A stretch of 56,733 nucleotides of DNA from Flavobacteriales bacterium (lineage in GTDB: Bacteria > Bacteroidota > Bacteroidia > UBA10329). This document shows, one piece after another, positions 19,164 to 29,229 of the stretch. A program made the position numbers and the translations under genes. The DNA is taken from NCBI GenBank assembly GCA_018402015.1, contig JAGYJL010000009.1, positions 1 through 56,733 of the forward strand. Direction: 5' to 3'. Within the stretch, counting starts at the first letter, position 1. Each line of letters starts with the position of its first letter. The notes beneath the pieces were generated by a model. It was not told where the DNA came from and made no database searches. It was given only the letters and a program-made list of their open reading frames with translations.

Positions 19164-19255
19164 TCCCGATTGTTATCGGGATGCGCTGTCTGCGCAGGCA
19201 GAAAGGTAGACGGCAGTTTCTAACGCATTATCTTTTAGTGGCAAACGTTGGGGTT
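19164..19255. repeat. Palindrome-bearing intergenic element, copy 1
   Basis: Contains the perfect hairpin TCCCGAT-TGTT-ATCGGGA (19164-19181), then TGCGCTGTCTGCGCA (19182-19196), and ends in 'AGTGGCAAACGTTGGGGTTA'. The 15-mer and the 'GGCAAAC-GTTG' end recur at 24302-24380. It lies directly upstream of a small gene start, which recalls recombination sites between gene cassettes, but no integrase is visible. Confidence 0.5.
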
Positions 19256-19259
19256 AATT

Positions 19260-19832
19260 ATGAAGAGCCTGTCAATCATACTTTTACTCTCATGAGCTTC
19301 ACAACAAAAGCTCAACTAAAACTTGTTATTGGACAGTCCGACTCGTAGTACGAGCCTGCCTACTATGATGAAGATTTCTGATAGTGTGACATTCGCAAAT
19401 TACTCAGAGCCGACTTAAGTTGTATCCCAATCAGTCTATTTGACAGGTCGTATCTGAGTTACATTCAAGTCAACACAGAAAAATGACACCTGCGTTAACA
19501 TTGATTACTGGAGGAATGAAACATCAAGCTCATAAATAAGTCTGGGAGACAGCTGAAGGTTTTCCTCAGAATTGGTATTATGAAGAACTCTATTGCCAAA
19601 ATGGGACAGCTAATTAGGAATAGCGAACCCAAATGAAACTGAATTAGTGACCATTGAAACTTTTACTGTTCTGAAAGTTGAAGAACCGATTTTCAAAAAA
19701 TGGAATTGATATGTTTGAAGAAATATGACATGGTGGTATGAAAACGGCCAAAAATGCTTGAAGGCGTTTTTGAAAACAACAAGAAAACTGGCGTTTGACA
19801 GAGAGTGGGATGACCAAGGTGTGATAGGTTAA
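19260..19832 (+). pseudogene. Secreted YwqK/MORN-repeat-like protein, frameshifted
   Basis: It opens 'MKSLSIIL' followed by a hydrophobic stretch, probably a signal peptide. Near the end, in shifted frames, it reads 'FPQNWYYEELYCQNG' and 'TWWYENGQK', followed by 'FENNKKTGV' and 'REWDDQGVIG' then stop. WYENGQK...G.....N.K.TGVW..WD..G is the signature of YwqK-type MORN repeats. The middle cannot be assigned. Such proteins are widespread in Bacteroidota; their role is uncertain (some are described as antitoxin-like, by annotation only). About 190 residues when corrected. Confidence 0.55.
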
Positions 19833-20241
19833 TGAATACATGTATGAAGCACGGGAGAAAAAATAAAAAATAACTTCAACCCAACAACTGCTATCAAAAT
19901 AGGGCGTGACGACAGGTACGCAAGCTCAGTTGTTTCTACCAAGTTCGGTTTCGGGTGAAAGGTCGAAGGAATTAAAGCCCTATTTTCATAGCAGTAACCG
20001 TTGTAACACATGCCGTGAAAAAGGGCTGAAAACTGCCCTTTGCGGAAAGCCTCCATACCTGACCCACATTATCGAAGAACTGGAAATTGACCCAATCTTT
20101 AACTACCAAATCCTCGACAGGGTAACCGATTTTTCAATTTCATTATATGGTCAGCTGATGCACTGTTCTTTCGTATTCGGTAAATCCAATGTCCAATTCC
20201 ACGCGCTTTGCCGTTGGTTGGCGGTGACTACGCTTTTAAAC
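19833..20241. other. Unassigned stretch between two convergent broken genes
   Basis: About 400 bases with no gene I can name. The plus strand has an open run from 19906 to 20250 including 'CGKPPYLTHIIEELEIDPIF' and 'NYQILDRVTDFSISLYGQ', which looks more protein-like than random, but it has no matching start region. The reverse strand can also be read in pieces. Because this lies in the error-prone zone, a short gene may be hidden here. Confidence 0.3.
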
Positions 20242-23200
20242 TCAGCTTGAAATAATCCAGTAGCCTTTGTATGTTAGCCATCTTATTCTCGCTTCCTTAG
20301 CGTCCCAAACGAAACCGAGTTCGTCTTAATGTATCTTTCTGTAATCTTGCAATTCGCCACGTTTTTATTAGCGACACACGCCGATCATTGACCCATCGTC
20401 CAAAGATTTGGCTGTCTGTGCATCTGTTTGTTACATTACAGTTACCAAACTCATCTTTAAAGGTTTAAATTCTTCCAATTTTGTCAACCAATTATCATCA
20501 TCATATTCATTGCCAAACCCCTTGATACTGGGTTCCAAACAATCAAGGCATCAAGCAATTCAATCTGCTCAACGGTAAGTTTGATTTTTTCTTATGTTTC
20601 ATTCTTTGTAGCAATAATCACTGTTACACAGGGTAGCATTCAATCACTCTTCACGTACAAAGAATGACCTTACTCCTTGTAGAACTTTTTAAAGCAGTAA
20701 TGTCTGAACCAAGCGGAGTTCAACTGCACTTTTACTTCCGAATACCCCAATTTGCTCAAGCTTTTTGTGTTCCAGTTCTCAAGTTGTCCTTACATAGCGA
20801 GTTGCTGCGTGTAAAGCCAATAGCCAAGTTTTCCATCCTTCTATCCCATCTCTGACACATTGCAATGACCATGTTCAATTTTATACTCAAGAAGTTCCAT
20901 AAAAAGTAGCCGTCCCACTCCTTCCGTATTGTCTTGTTGTACTTCTACCTTTTCTTTTGGCCTGCCTCTTTAGTTTCCTGGCTTTCATCATGGGTCTTCT
21001 TTCTTTTCTTGGCCTTCCTCTTTAAGTTTAGGCTTTCAAAGTCTATTTCAATCTGCTCACTCTATACTTTTATCAAAACCAAGATTTTCCAGTTTCGTTT
21101 TCCTGTCTTGTGTTGGGCTTACCTATTCATCTGTATTCCTTTGATAATTACAATTCACTTCAATTCTGATACGTCTCGTTTCTGATTGGCACATCGTAGT
21201 GGCCAAACTCTTTTGAAGTTTTCAGTTCTGCAAATCTACCTCTCCACTCTACTCTCTTTTCGCTTTTAGAAATACTAAAACTTATTCAGTAAATCAATTC
21301 TGTCTAGTTTTGTTCTCCCTCTCAATATTTTAGTTGTGTCCACTTGGCGCTGCCTATACAACCAGAAGTACAATTTTTCATCTTCTGCTTCATGTCCTTG
21401 AAGATGGCCGTGTTCGAAATATTTGAAGGCCGAATTATAAATGACGTCCCAAGTCCCACCTGTGCCTAACCAAGGAAACCAAGTTTATCCAGAGTTTGCG
21501 AATGTCTTCTTCCCAGCCTTCCAATAGATTTCCGTGTTAATGTCACCATCCTCATTCATAGTGCCATGTCTAAACAGAGCCAATTATTTGCTAAGCCCTA
21601 TCTGTTCATAGCCTTTCTCCTTTTTATCAGAAAGTCCACCTTTCCAGTCTCTTTCTTGTATTTTTGTACTGTTGATGAGTTCTTGACTAAATTCTCTTGG
21701 CGTGGGATTGAAGCTGAGCTTATCGAGCAATCTCATTTGTTCCTGGCATTTAATTGCCCTTCCGGATATTTACCTTGAGAGACCACCCATGTTCCTAATG
21801 GTTGGGTTAGCTTGTAACGTGCAGGCATATCAGAATCACCATTCTGTTCGTAGTATTCCTTCAGTTGTCTGTAGCGCAAATCCCAACTATCATTCGTCTT
21901 TTCAATGATTTGATTGAATAAAGAGGTTCGCAGCCGTTCTTGAATCCTACCAGCTTAACTATTCTTTCTGTCTCCCATCAGTAAAGCTTATTTCAAATCT
22001 TGAACCTCCTTTCTTCCTTCCTTTCTCTTGAAAGCAATCTCTGTTGATTTCTGGGATTGTAACTGCCTCGTCATGGTCGCAAAGCGATCGAATAACTTGT
22101 ATCACATTTTTGAACACACTTTGCCTCGATGGCTTTGTCAACATCATCTTCCATTTTATGGAATATTGGCAACGATATATCCCATTTCCTTTTTGCCTGA
22201 CCTATCCTTTCGTAACGCTCTTCCTGCTGCCTGTACAATACTCACTTCGGGAGTTTTTGGGGTCAAGCAGAAATAAATAAGGTCAATGGTTGGTACATCC
22301 ACAATTTCTCAGTTAAACATTTAGCATTGGCAACAACGGCAAAGTCACTCATAGCGAACTCTTCAGTATGCCCTGCCGTACCCCCTGACGATTGTTTTCC
22401 ACTAACATGTCTTGTAAGAACTTCTTTCGGTAAACAAGTCTAAATGCCTTTCAGCAAATCCCTTAGCACCAGCGACAGTGTGATGAAATGAGAGAGCGTG
22501 ATACGCTCCATACTTTTCCATGGCAAGTTTCAGGGCATAGTTAAGGGAGCATATTCATCAATGGTTTCGTCAGTCGTGACAAATCTCCTCTCGTCAAGAA
22601 ATTTCTTCACTTTGTCGCTGACGCTAATCCCTATTATTTTGTAGTCGCACAGTATATCCGGTATAGCTTCCGGGCAAAAGACATTCGGTGAGCTTCCTCA
22701 CTACTGGCGTTCATTGCTCATATCATACATATACTTTGTCATTGAATCCCCATAAGGTTTTTCAACTAAGTTGAGAGGCAACTCTTGGCGTAGCAGTCAT
22801 ATACAACCGCTTTGGCTAGCATTTATTCTATGGTTCTCATGTATAATCCTGAATACCTTTTTGCTTGCTTCCTCGTTGTCTTGGTGCTTATCTGCAAACA
22901 GCAAGGTCGAATTGGGAAATTAAAGTAACTGATTCTCGACTTCAGGCAAATGATTGATACGTACTGAACACTATTAAATCTTCAGGTCGCCGTAGAAACT
23001 TTATCTCAGTTGGTTTGCTACAGTTTCCACTTCCGTAAGTGAGAATTTGTTAGCTAGCATCTCATCATCACTTTCAGAGCAAACGTATAAGTGTTTAAAT
23101 CTATCATTCTTGTGTCTCGTCCACTCATTCTCATTCAAGGAAGTAGAGCCAATGATGGTACAAGTACCAAAGAAGCCTTGGGTTTCAATGCTTCTTTATC

Positions 23201-23862
23201 CAAAGTGCAGTGAGTGACTTTCCAGCTCCACAGAAGAACTAGTTATGGCTCTATCATGTTCTGTAAAATGTTCTGTTACATCTTACTGTTTTTGCTTGAT
23301 GTAATTGCGGCCTGTACTTCGTGAAGTTATCCGCTTCTGACCCCACTTAGATTCCTCAATGTCTCTGAATGTTTCAGGCGCAATTTCATCCAGTTCAGGC
23401 ATTAAGATTTTCTGCCCACCATCTTCACTAATTGACCTATCTGTTTGTTGTCTATTTCTTGAATGTTCGGAGAAAACGATCAACCTATCATACTTCTTTT
23501 CCGGTGGGCAATCAAATTGGCCAGTTTGTCCTTTGACCAGTATATTTTTCGGCCTCGAGAGTTCGAAACTTGCATTGAACACCTATAGCGCCCATCACCA
23601 TCCTCAGCAATGTATCAATACCATGTTCAACATCCCCGAAGCCAAGTTTGCGTTTTACTGTAATCAATCTCTGGAAATAGCCAAGAGTGTTTGTAGTCTC
23701 TACTGACGGTTCGGTCAGGAAATGTATTTTATGAACTCTCAAACAAGCTTCCAGCCAGACGTCTATCTTCTGATTCCATTCGTCAATTCCTTTTTGAGAT
23801 TTGATCCTAAGCATTGACGCTAATAAGTAGTTTGAGTAATATCTGTGATTCTCGCTGAGCAT
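20242..23862 (-). pseudogene. Large DEAD/DEAH helicase with nuclease-like N-terminus and helicase-associated repeats, frameshifted
   Basis: Reverse-strand reading over about 3.6 kb gives one long protein in many frames. The N-terminal part has 'HFLTEPSVETT' and 'GAIGVQCKFRT', the (I/V)QCKF motif of restriction-endonuclease-like domains. Helicase motifs follow: 'DRAITSSS' (motif I leader, about 23250), 'ASLVLVPSLALL' (Ia), a DEAH-like box split by an indel near 22890, 'YGDSMTKYMYDMSNE', 'KCLTE' near 22330 and an intact motif VI 'IVQAAGRALRKD' near 22220. The C-terminal 1.7 kb holds repeated helicase-associated domains, such as 'SWDLRYRQLKEYYEQNGDS' and 'NWLTKLEEFK' with 'FGRWVNDRRV'. Such 'predicted helicases' resemble restriction or defence enzymes. 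Start and end are approximate. Confidence 0.75.
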
Positions 23863-23892
23863 TCTGTATTGTTGTAGAGAGTTCCGGAGAAC

Positions 23893-24214
23893 AGCATTTG
23901 GACAGAAAACGGACCCTGCTGATGCAAGTTTGCAAGCTGTGCCGTAAAGACCTCCGATCTTGCACGTGTTCCAACACACTGCCTGTCCAGAATAGGACAC
24001 CATCTAGCTGAGATAATAAGTATCTGCGCTTCTCGCCTCTTGAAGAAGAGCACCGCGCCATACGGCCGCTGCTAGATGTTGCACAACGCTTGGCGCATTG
24101 CAAAATCTTCTGGAATGAACTGAATGAAGCCGCAGTATCAGCTCAACTGAACCCTGCTTGCTTCGCCTTCATTACCTAGCTGAGAAAGCCTTCGTAAAGC
24201 GTAGTAATAATAAC
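23893..24214. repeat. ~310-bp direct repeat, left copy
   Basis: Aligns with 27854-28162 in the same orientation. Long shared runs include 'CCAGAATAGGACACCATCT', 'AAGTATCTGCGCTTCTC', 'CTTGGCGCATTGCAAAATCT' and 'CCTTCATTACCTAGCTGA'. The last part corresponds to the 3' end of a methyltransferase gene in the right copy; here only a remnant ('TTLYEGFLS' on the reverse strand) remains. It brackets the ArsR-ArsG operon on the left. Confidence 0.85.
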
Positions 24215-24301
24215 TTGTTCGCGGGAAAATTCTGCTAGCCGATCACTCGTGGAAATAAGTACGGTCAGTTTCCGTACGATCTTTAATGCTGTCAGTCCAG
24301 T

Positions 24302-24380
24302 TTTACTCCTTGCGCTGTCTGCGCATGGCGACAGGGATTAAAGCCACCGCATTAACTTGAGCGGCAAACTGTTGTGTGTT
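24302..24380. repeat. Palindrome-bearing intergenic element, copy 2
   Basis: Carries TGCGCTGTCTGCGCA (24311-24325) and ends 'GAGCGGCAAACTGTTGTGTG', like the element at 19164-19255. It lies just upstream of the ArsR-type gene. The TCCCGAT hairpin of copy 1 is not present. Confidence 0.45.
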
Positions 24381-24484
24381 ATTGATGCGTATGTAGCAAG
24401 CATAGTAGAAAACTAAGTGAGACTTAGAAGATAAGGTTCAGTTTCTGTTCCACTCCGTATCTTGCGAAACCATATCAGACCATC

Positions 24485-24784
24485 ATGCCTACTTCCAAAC
24501 AACAGTTCACAGAGAAATGCGATCTGTTTCAAGTTTGCCAACGCTTTAGCAAACCCTGTTAGAGTGGCTATTTTGGAAATGCTTTCGAAGCAAGCATGTC
24601 ATTGTTTTACTGGCGATATGGCCGATGTGCTTCCTATTGCCCCGGGCACACTGCAACATTTGAAGGTGTATTGAAAGATGCTTGGATTGATACAAGGAGA
24701 GATCAGTCCACAAAGACCAAGTACTGCATTAATCATGCAAAATTGGGCGCTTGCCAAAGGGGTGCTTATTGATTTTTAGAGTAG
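24485..24784 (+). pseudogene. ArsR/SmtB-family transcriptional regulator, frameshifted
   Basis: It begins 'MPTSKQQFTEKCD'. In the next frame follow 'FANALANPVRVAILEMLSKQ' and 'ACHCFTGDMADVLPIAPGT', then 'QHLKV' and 'KDAWI' and finally 'KYCINH'. The ALANPVRVAILEML...GT..QHLKVLK.AGLI order is the winged helix of ArsR regulators. The cysteines in 'ACHCF' at the recognition-helix approach are a possible metal site. About 100 residues. It is the first gene of the operon to 27827 and probably represses it. Confidence 0.8.
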
Positions 24785-24855
24785 GAAAATTTGCTGTCTG
24801 TATTATTGCGAACAATCATTCTATTCGTATATTTGTGAATGAATTCTTACTAAAA

Positions 24856-25126
24856 TCGATTATCACGATCAGCATCAAAGATATTAGGTACCGGTTGCCC
24901 AAAGTAAAAAACCACTTACAATAATGTGATGGAAGCTTTGAAGCAGAGCGGTTTGGAAGCTCAGGTAGAAAAGATTGAAGACATTGAAGAGACCTTGAAG
25001 TACAACGTAATGACCACGCCTGCAATCTGCTGGTCAATGATGAAACAAAAGGCCGCGTAGCAGACGTCAACGGTGATCATCACCTTAAAGGCTGTGCTTT
25101 ATTCGTTGGCTAAATTCATAACCTGA
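24856..25126 (+). pseudogene. Small thioredoxin-family redox protein, broken
   Basis: Readable as 'ILGTGCPK' then 'KTTYNNVMEALKQSGLEAQV' and 'EKIEDIEETLKYNVMTTP', then 'LLVNDETKGRVADVN' after a shift. This is the TM0996/MTH895-type glutaredoxin-like family with CPxC. The second Cys of the CPKC motif is written as TAA in this sequence, which in this zone is more likely an error than a real change. About 80-90 residues. It may shuttle electrons for the arsenic/metal operon. Confidence 0.7.
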
Positions 25127-25136
25127 ACTGAAAAAC

Positions 25137-26103
25137 ATGTTCGACTGGATACAGCACTTCGCAAGATTGGCTGATTTACGCAGCCTCAACATTGGTGCAG
25201 AAACGCATCTTGGTGGTAAATTGAATTTCTTGTGTACGACTACACTGAAAATTCTCATTCTGCTTTTCTCTCATCGTGTTTCTGATGGGTGGTAAACACC
25301 GCTTCCCATTGAGAAACTGAAGACTACCCCCAACCGAAAGAAACTGTTCGGTCTTGAATACCTGTCTGCTTCCATATTTGGAGCTATTACTCCTTTCTGT
25401 CTGTGTTCGTCCGTGCTGCTTTTCATAGGTTTTGTGGTGGCCAAGGCGGCATCCCCTTGGGTGTCACCTTCTGGCTTTCCTTATAACCTCCTCTTGTGAA
25501 TGAAGTGGCCATTGCCATGTTTCTGGGCATGTTTGGCCTGAAAAGCAACTCGAATTTGGCGCCGGTTCGGGCATTGCACTTGGCGCCCTAGGCGGATGGA
25601 TGCTTGGCCAATTCAATTTAGAACACCTGCTCAGATTGGGTCAAGACCATTATGGCCAACAAACAAACATCCAATCAGCAGTATGCTGAAGAGTCGTTGA
25701 CGTTCATGCAACGGCTACCCGAAATTACGCGTGGTGCTTGGGACATCGTAACGAGCGTGTTGCTGTACGTCATCATTGGCATTTACATTGAGCCGCTATG
25801 CATGCATATGTTCCAGAGCAGTTCTTTACCAATATCTGAAGTGGCGTTGCTAATCGTGCCTTTGGCCGTTATTCTGGCTGTGCCCATGTATGCCAATGCA
25901 GCGGAATTGTTCCTGTTGTTCAGGTATTTGTGGCTAAAGGGAGTGCTCCTTAGAACGGCCATTGCCTTTATGATGGCTAACGTAGATCGTCCATTCCTGA
26001 AGCAACTTACTTAAGAAGGTAATGACCATGAAGATTGCTATTTACTTGCATTGTCACCTTCTTCATCATTCTGTCGGCTATTTATTCAATATGATACTAT
26101 GAC
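25137..26103 (+). pseudogene. ArsP/YraQ (DUF318) family permease, frameshifted
   Basis: It starts 'MFDWIQHFARLADLR' and in changing frames reads 'IEKLKTTPNRKKLFGLEYL', 'SASIFGAITPF' followed by Cys residues, 'GFVVAKAASPW' (family: GGIPLG), 'VNEVAIAMFLGMFGL' and 'RLPEITRGAWDIVTSVLLYV'. The end has 'ALLIVPLAVILAVPMYANAA' and 'AIAFMMA'. This order matches permeases of the ArsP/YraQ group with about ten helices, which export trivalent organoarsenicals or metals. About 320 residues when corrected. It lies 10 bases after the thioredoxin-like gene in the same operon. Confidence 0.8.
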
Positions 26104-26226
26104 ATTTGGTTCCAAATTGATTTAGAATGGCAGAATGAAATGTTCTCCCGAACTTATGTTGCAGTCTCCTTTCATAAAGGTCGAGGTACGAGACGGGATT
26201 TACTTTTAAAGCATAAAACGCAAATC

Positions 26227-26681
26227 ATGAAACAAACTCAACTCCTTAGAACTCCCGGATGGAGGCGCGCAGCAAGACGCACACCAGTTGGAAAATCTAT
26301 CAGCAAATGATATGCAGAAGAAACTGGCACCTTTCACCCAACTCGGTCGGGTTTCTTATTCGGCACATGGGAGATGTGGAATTACTTTTGCCAAGAATGT
26401 ATTTTCCATACTGATGTGAAGGTTTCTGCCAAAACCGTTATTGCCAATAATGATACGGGAGAATGGACAGACCTAGAAGGGAATTGAAAGCCTACGTTTT
26501 GAGTCGTTTGAGAAACTGAAAGCCATTGTGGAAATACAATCAGAAGCAGATTGGGAAAACGACCATTACCACCAAGGAATTTGGCACCAAACAAAGGCCG
26601 AAGCATTGACGGATTGTTTCCGCATACGGCCTTATCATGCAGGGCAAAATGGCCATCATCAATAAATATGGAACACACTAA
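26227..26681 (+). pseudogene. Unrecognised operon member, frameshifted
   Basis: It begins 'MKQTQLL' at ATG 26227 and ends at TAA 26681 after 'GKMAIINKYGTH'. Between these, coding-like pieces occur in three frames: 'FLFGTWEMWNYF' after correction, 'VKVSAKTVIANNDTGEWTDL' and 'KEFGTKQRP'. I cannot assign a family. The position between an ArsP-like permease and an ArsF-like gene suggests a role in the same pathway, but that is context only. It could also be two short genes. Confidence 0.35.
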
Positions 26682-26693
26682 AACTCAATTACA

Positions 26694-27101
26694 ATGAAAT
26701 CTACAAACGCATTATTCAGCACACTTCTTTTCAGTTTATGCCGATCTTCACTTCATGTACCAGCGAAGCAATAACAAACAGCCAATTTGAATACAACCTT
26801 GAAAGAAACTGAGGTCATTCAGTTTCATTCGGAACACAGGATGCATGACCTGCAATAAAATTGAAATCCTCACCAAGGAAAACCCTGAAGGCATATCCTT
26901 CCATTCCGTTTTCTGTTGGTGAATGTGGATGATGTAGGAACGAAAAGAAAGCGGGAGCAATTTCAGGCAACTGAACAGCCTTATTTCTCTATGACGTCAA
27001 ACAGGCAAGATGCAAGAACTCACAGATTTTGCGTTCATGAATGCAGGCAATGAAGAGAAATTCAAAGCTGGAATTGAAGAAGAAAATTGATGCCTTTCTG
27101 A
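26694..27101 (+). pseudogene. ArsF-family thioredoxin-like protein, frameshifted
   Basis: It starts 'MKSTNALFSTLLFSL', a likely signal peptide. In further frames it reads 'EVIQFHSEHR', 'CMTCNKIEILTKE', 'FLLVNVDDVG' and 'LFLYDVK-GKMQELTDFAFM' followed by 'NAGNEEKFKAGIEEKIDAF'. The FHSEHRCMTCNKIE motif with CxxC, the VNVDD strand and the C-terminal helix match the family annotated as 'nitrophenyl compound nitroreductase subunit ArsF', found beside ArsG-type transporters in Bacteroidota. It is probably periplasmic. It stops about 15 bases before the ArsG-like ATG. Confidence 0.75.
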
Positions 27102-27115
27102 AATGGGGAGATCAC

Positions 27116-27827
27116 ATGGATTACCTAAATGAAATCGCTCAAACAGCGAAGCGCCATTATTGGCTGCGTTTGCGCTTGGTTTGCTGACAGCCATTTCGCC
27201 TTGTCCGTTGGCTACCAACATTACAGCCACCGCATACATCGCGAAGACGATTAGCAACAAGAAGAAAGTACTGCTAAGCGGGTTTACACGCTGGGCGGAT
27301 GCCTCCTACACCTGCAGACTGGTGCTATCATTTAATGGAGCCAGCAGTTTCAGCGGCCAAGTTGTTTCAGGGCAATGGCGTAGAAATACATTGGCTTTGT
27401 GCTATCTTAATCGGACTCGATCATGCTTGATGCGATCAAATTGAGCTTCATTAAAACAGGCAATTTCACTCGAAACCCTTTCCGAAAAGTTCAAAACCAA
27501 AGGGCTTTGGGGTTCCTCCTCTTAGGCGCATTATTCGCCTTGGCTTTTGCCCTACAGTGGTGCGCTATTTTTTGCCATGCTTATTCCGCTTACACTCTGC
27601 CGATGCTGGATTGGCCTTACCCGTTCTGTTCTCCATCGGCAATGGGTCTGCCCGTCATCCTTTCGCCTTCGTTATTGCCTTTAGTGCTGGAGAAACTCGG
27701 TTTGTATTTCAAGGCCATTACCAAGGTTGAAAAAGTAATGCGCGTGGTTGCAGGACTCACGTTGTCCTCAAGGCTGGCCTTTACTAATATCATTTACTTT
27801 CAGCTGGTCTGGGGCAAATCTCGCTAG
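27116..27827 (+). pseudogene. ArsG-family (DsbD-like) membrane transporter, frameshifted
   Basis: It reads 'MDYLNEIAQ', 'PLLAAFALGLLTAISPCPLA', 'TNITATAYIAKTISNKKKVL', 'LDAIKLSFIKTGNF', 'GFLLLGALFALAF' with a following Cys-Pro, 'LPVLFSIGNG' and 'AITKVEKVMRVVAGLT'. The SPCPLATNITA block and the later CP motif are those of DsbD-type membrane electron carriers; the close family is the 'aromatic aminobenezylarsenical efflux permease ArsG'. It is the last gene of the operon. About 240 residues after correction. Confidence 0.78.
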
Positions 27828-27853
27828 CGCGTCTGTGACGCGTGACCCAAGTC

Positions 27854-28162
27854 ATTCACTGTAAACCCCCGCTGGCGCAAGTTTGCAACTGTGCTGTAAA
27901 GACCGACCTTGCACGTGTTGCATCGTATCACTCGTCCAGAATAGGACACCATCTGGCTGATGGCAATAAGTATCTGCGCTTCTCACTGCCCTTGAAGAAG
28001 AAAGACCACACCATACGGCTGCTGCTACACAAGCTGCAAACAATGCTTGGCGCATTGCAAAATCTTCTGAATGAACTGAACAGCTTCTATCAGCTCAACT
28101 GAACCCCGCTTACTTGCCTTCATTACCTAGCTGATAAGTTCGTAAAGCGTAGTAACAATAAC
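27854..28162. repeat. ~310-bp direct repeat, right copy
   Basis: Second copy of the repeat at 23893-24214, same orientation, about 4 kb away. It overlaps the last 36 bases of the methyltransferase gene on the reverse strand. The plus strand has an open run ('KYLRFSLPLKKKDHTIRLLL' in 27842-28102), but the left copy does not keep this frame, so coding is doubtful. Confidence 0.85.
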
Positions 28163-28795
28163 GCCTTTGCCGTTATTCGTGATCAACGTGACAACAACTG
28201 TCACAGGGTTTTTATCTGTAAGCTGAACGGAGGCGCCAAGAGGTTTATGCCGCTCTGGTACTTCTAACTCGTATTCCTTGCCCGGAGAGAATGTCCTGTT
28301 GTGTAAAACTTCCTTGCGGGAGGTGTTCGGTTACAATAACATATGGGTAGTTAATAGCTTAAGCTTACAATGCGCTGCACCTCTGTAATTGGACAGATGC
28401 TGAAGCACGTGCCGTGCGCAGCACACAGCTTCGCCGCAGGCCATTCATCCACCGCAAGACCCAAACAGCGGAATTCGAGGTTATAGGCCTTAAAGGTTGA
28501 TTTGATTGCGGGCTGCGTGAGCTTGGGCACAATATCTACCCCCAGGTACTTTTGGTATAGCCAAGCTGTTTGCCCACGTTGAAATCGCCACAACCCAGGT
28601 CGCACACCGTTAACGGTGTTTCGAACGAGTTCAGAAAGGAACTTTACCGCATCCATTGGTCACGCAATCATTGATGAGAACCAGCGCCCGAGTAAAAATC
28701 GAATGCCTCTCCACCACCCCAGAGCTTTTCATGGACCGCCCATGGCACTCTTGGTTGGCCAAGGTTTCTGGTTCGTGTCTTTTGGTCATACTCAT
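28127..28795 (-). pseudogene. Class I SAM-dependent methyltransferase, frameshifted
   Basis: Reverse-strand pieces: 'MSMTKRHEPE' at the start, 'WGGGEAFDFYSGAGSH', then 'VDAVKFLSELVRNTVNGVR', a glycine motif scrambled by indels ('CDLGCGDFNVGK' when corrected), 'KYLGVDIVPKLTQ', 'LEFRCL' with 'LAVDEWPAAKLC', 'VIVTEHLPQ' and 'KYELEVPERHKPLGASVQL'. The GVDIV motif II and the VLQHL-like motif fit a Rossmann methyltransferase of about 220 residues. The substrate is unknown. Its 3' end is duplicated at 24.2 kb. Confidence 0.7.
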
Positions 28796-29229
28796 GAAGA
28801 GGATGAAAGTAGGTGTTAGATGGTAAAAGACGTCAGCGGTAAAGAGGAAAGCGAAGAGCGAAAAGATAAACTCGCCTGCCTTCGGTTTTCACACTATCCT
28901 TCGATACGTCCTGTAAAAGGACTACTCAGGATGACCTAGTGCAGCGGCAGTAAACCAACTTCGGGTCATCCTGAAGTGATTCTCGAGGAACGAGAAATTG
29001 TATCACGATGAGATACTAGTGACAGCAATTAGCTTGTTTGCTACGAGGTGTGAGTTTCATGAAAGACCCCTGAGGTTTTAGAAACCTCGGAGGTCTTGTA
29101 CCTGATAACTAAAATCCCCGTCGGCACCCCTTATAAGGGGGAATTGCAACTACTGTCTGTCACGGTAATTCTTTTCTTGGCGTCTGCGTTCCCTTTCAAG
29201 TGAGAAACCATCAAAGCAACCGTTAACTG
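28796..29229. repeat. Intergenic mosaic of short palindromic repeats
   Basis: No gene seen in these 430 bases. The stretch holds several repeat types: 'CCTTCGATACGTCCTG'/'CTCAGGATGACC' (28910-28950), 'GGGTCATCCTGAAGTGATTC' (28972-28992), a hairpin 'CCTGAGGTTTTAGAAACCTC' (29069-29088), and 'CCCCTTATAAGGGGG' (29127-29141). The hairpin stands about 150 bases after the ClpB gene end and could act as terminator. Confidence 0.55.

Noticed and set aside
27842-28102. Plus-strand 86-codon frame in the right copy of the direct repeat
   Set aside because: The left copy does not preserve the frame, and the segment overlaps the 3' end of a recognisable reverse-strand methyltransferase.
28160-28330. Reverse-strand 'ASVQLTDKNPVTVVVT' as part of an adhesin-like protein
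   Set aside because: It continues in shifted frames into clear methyltransferase motifs, so it is the C-terminus of that enzyme.
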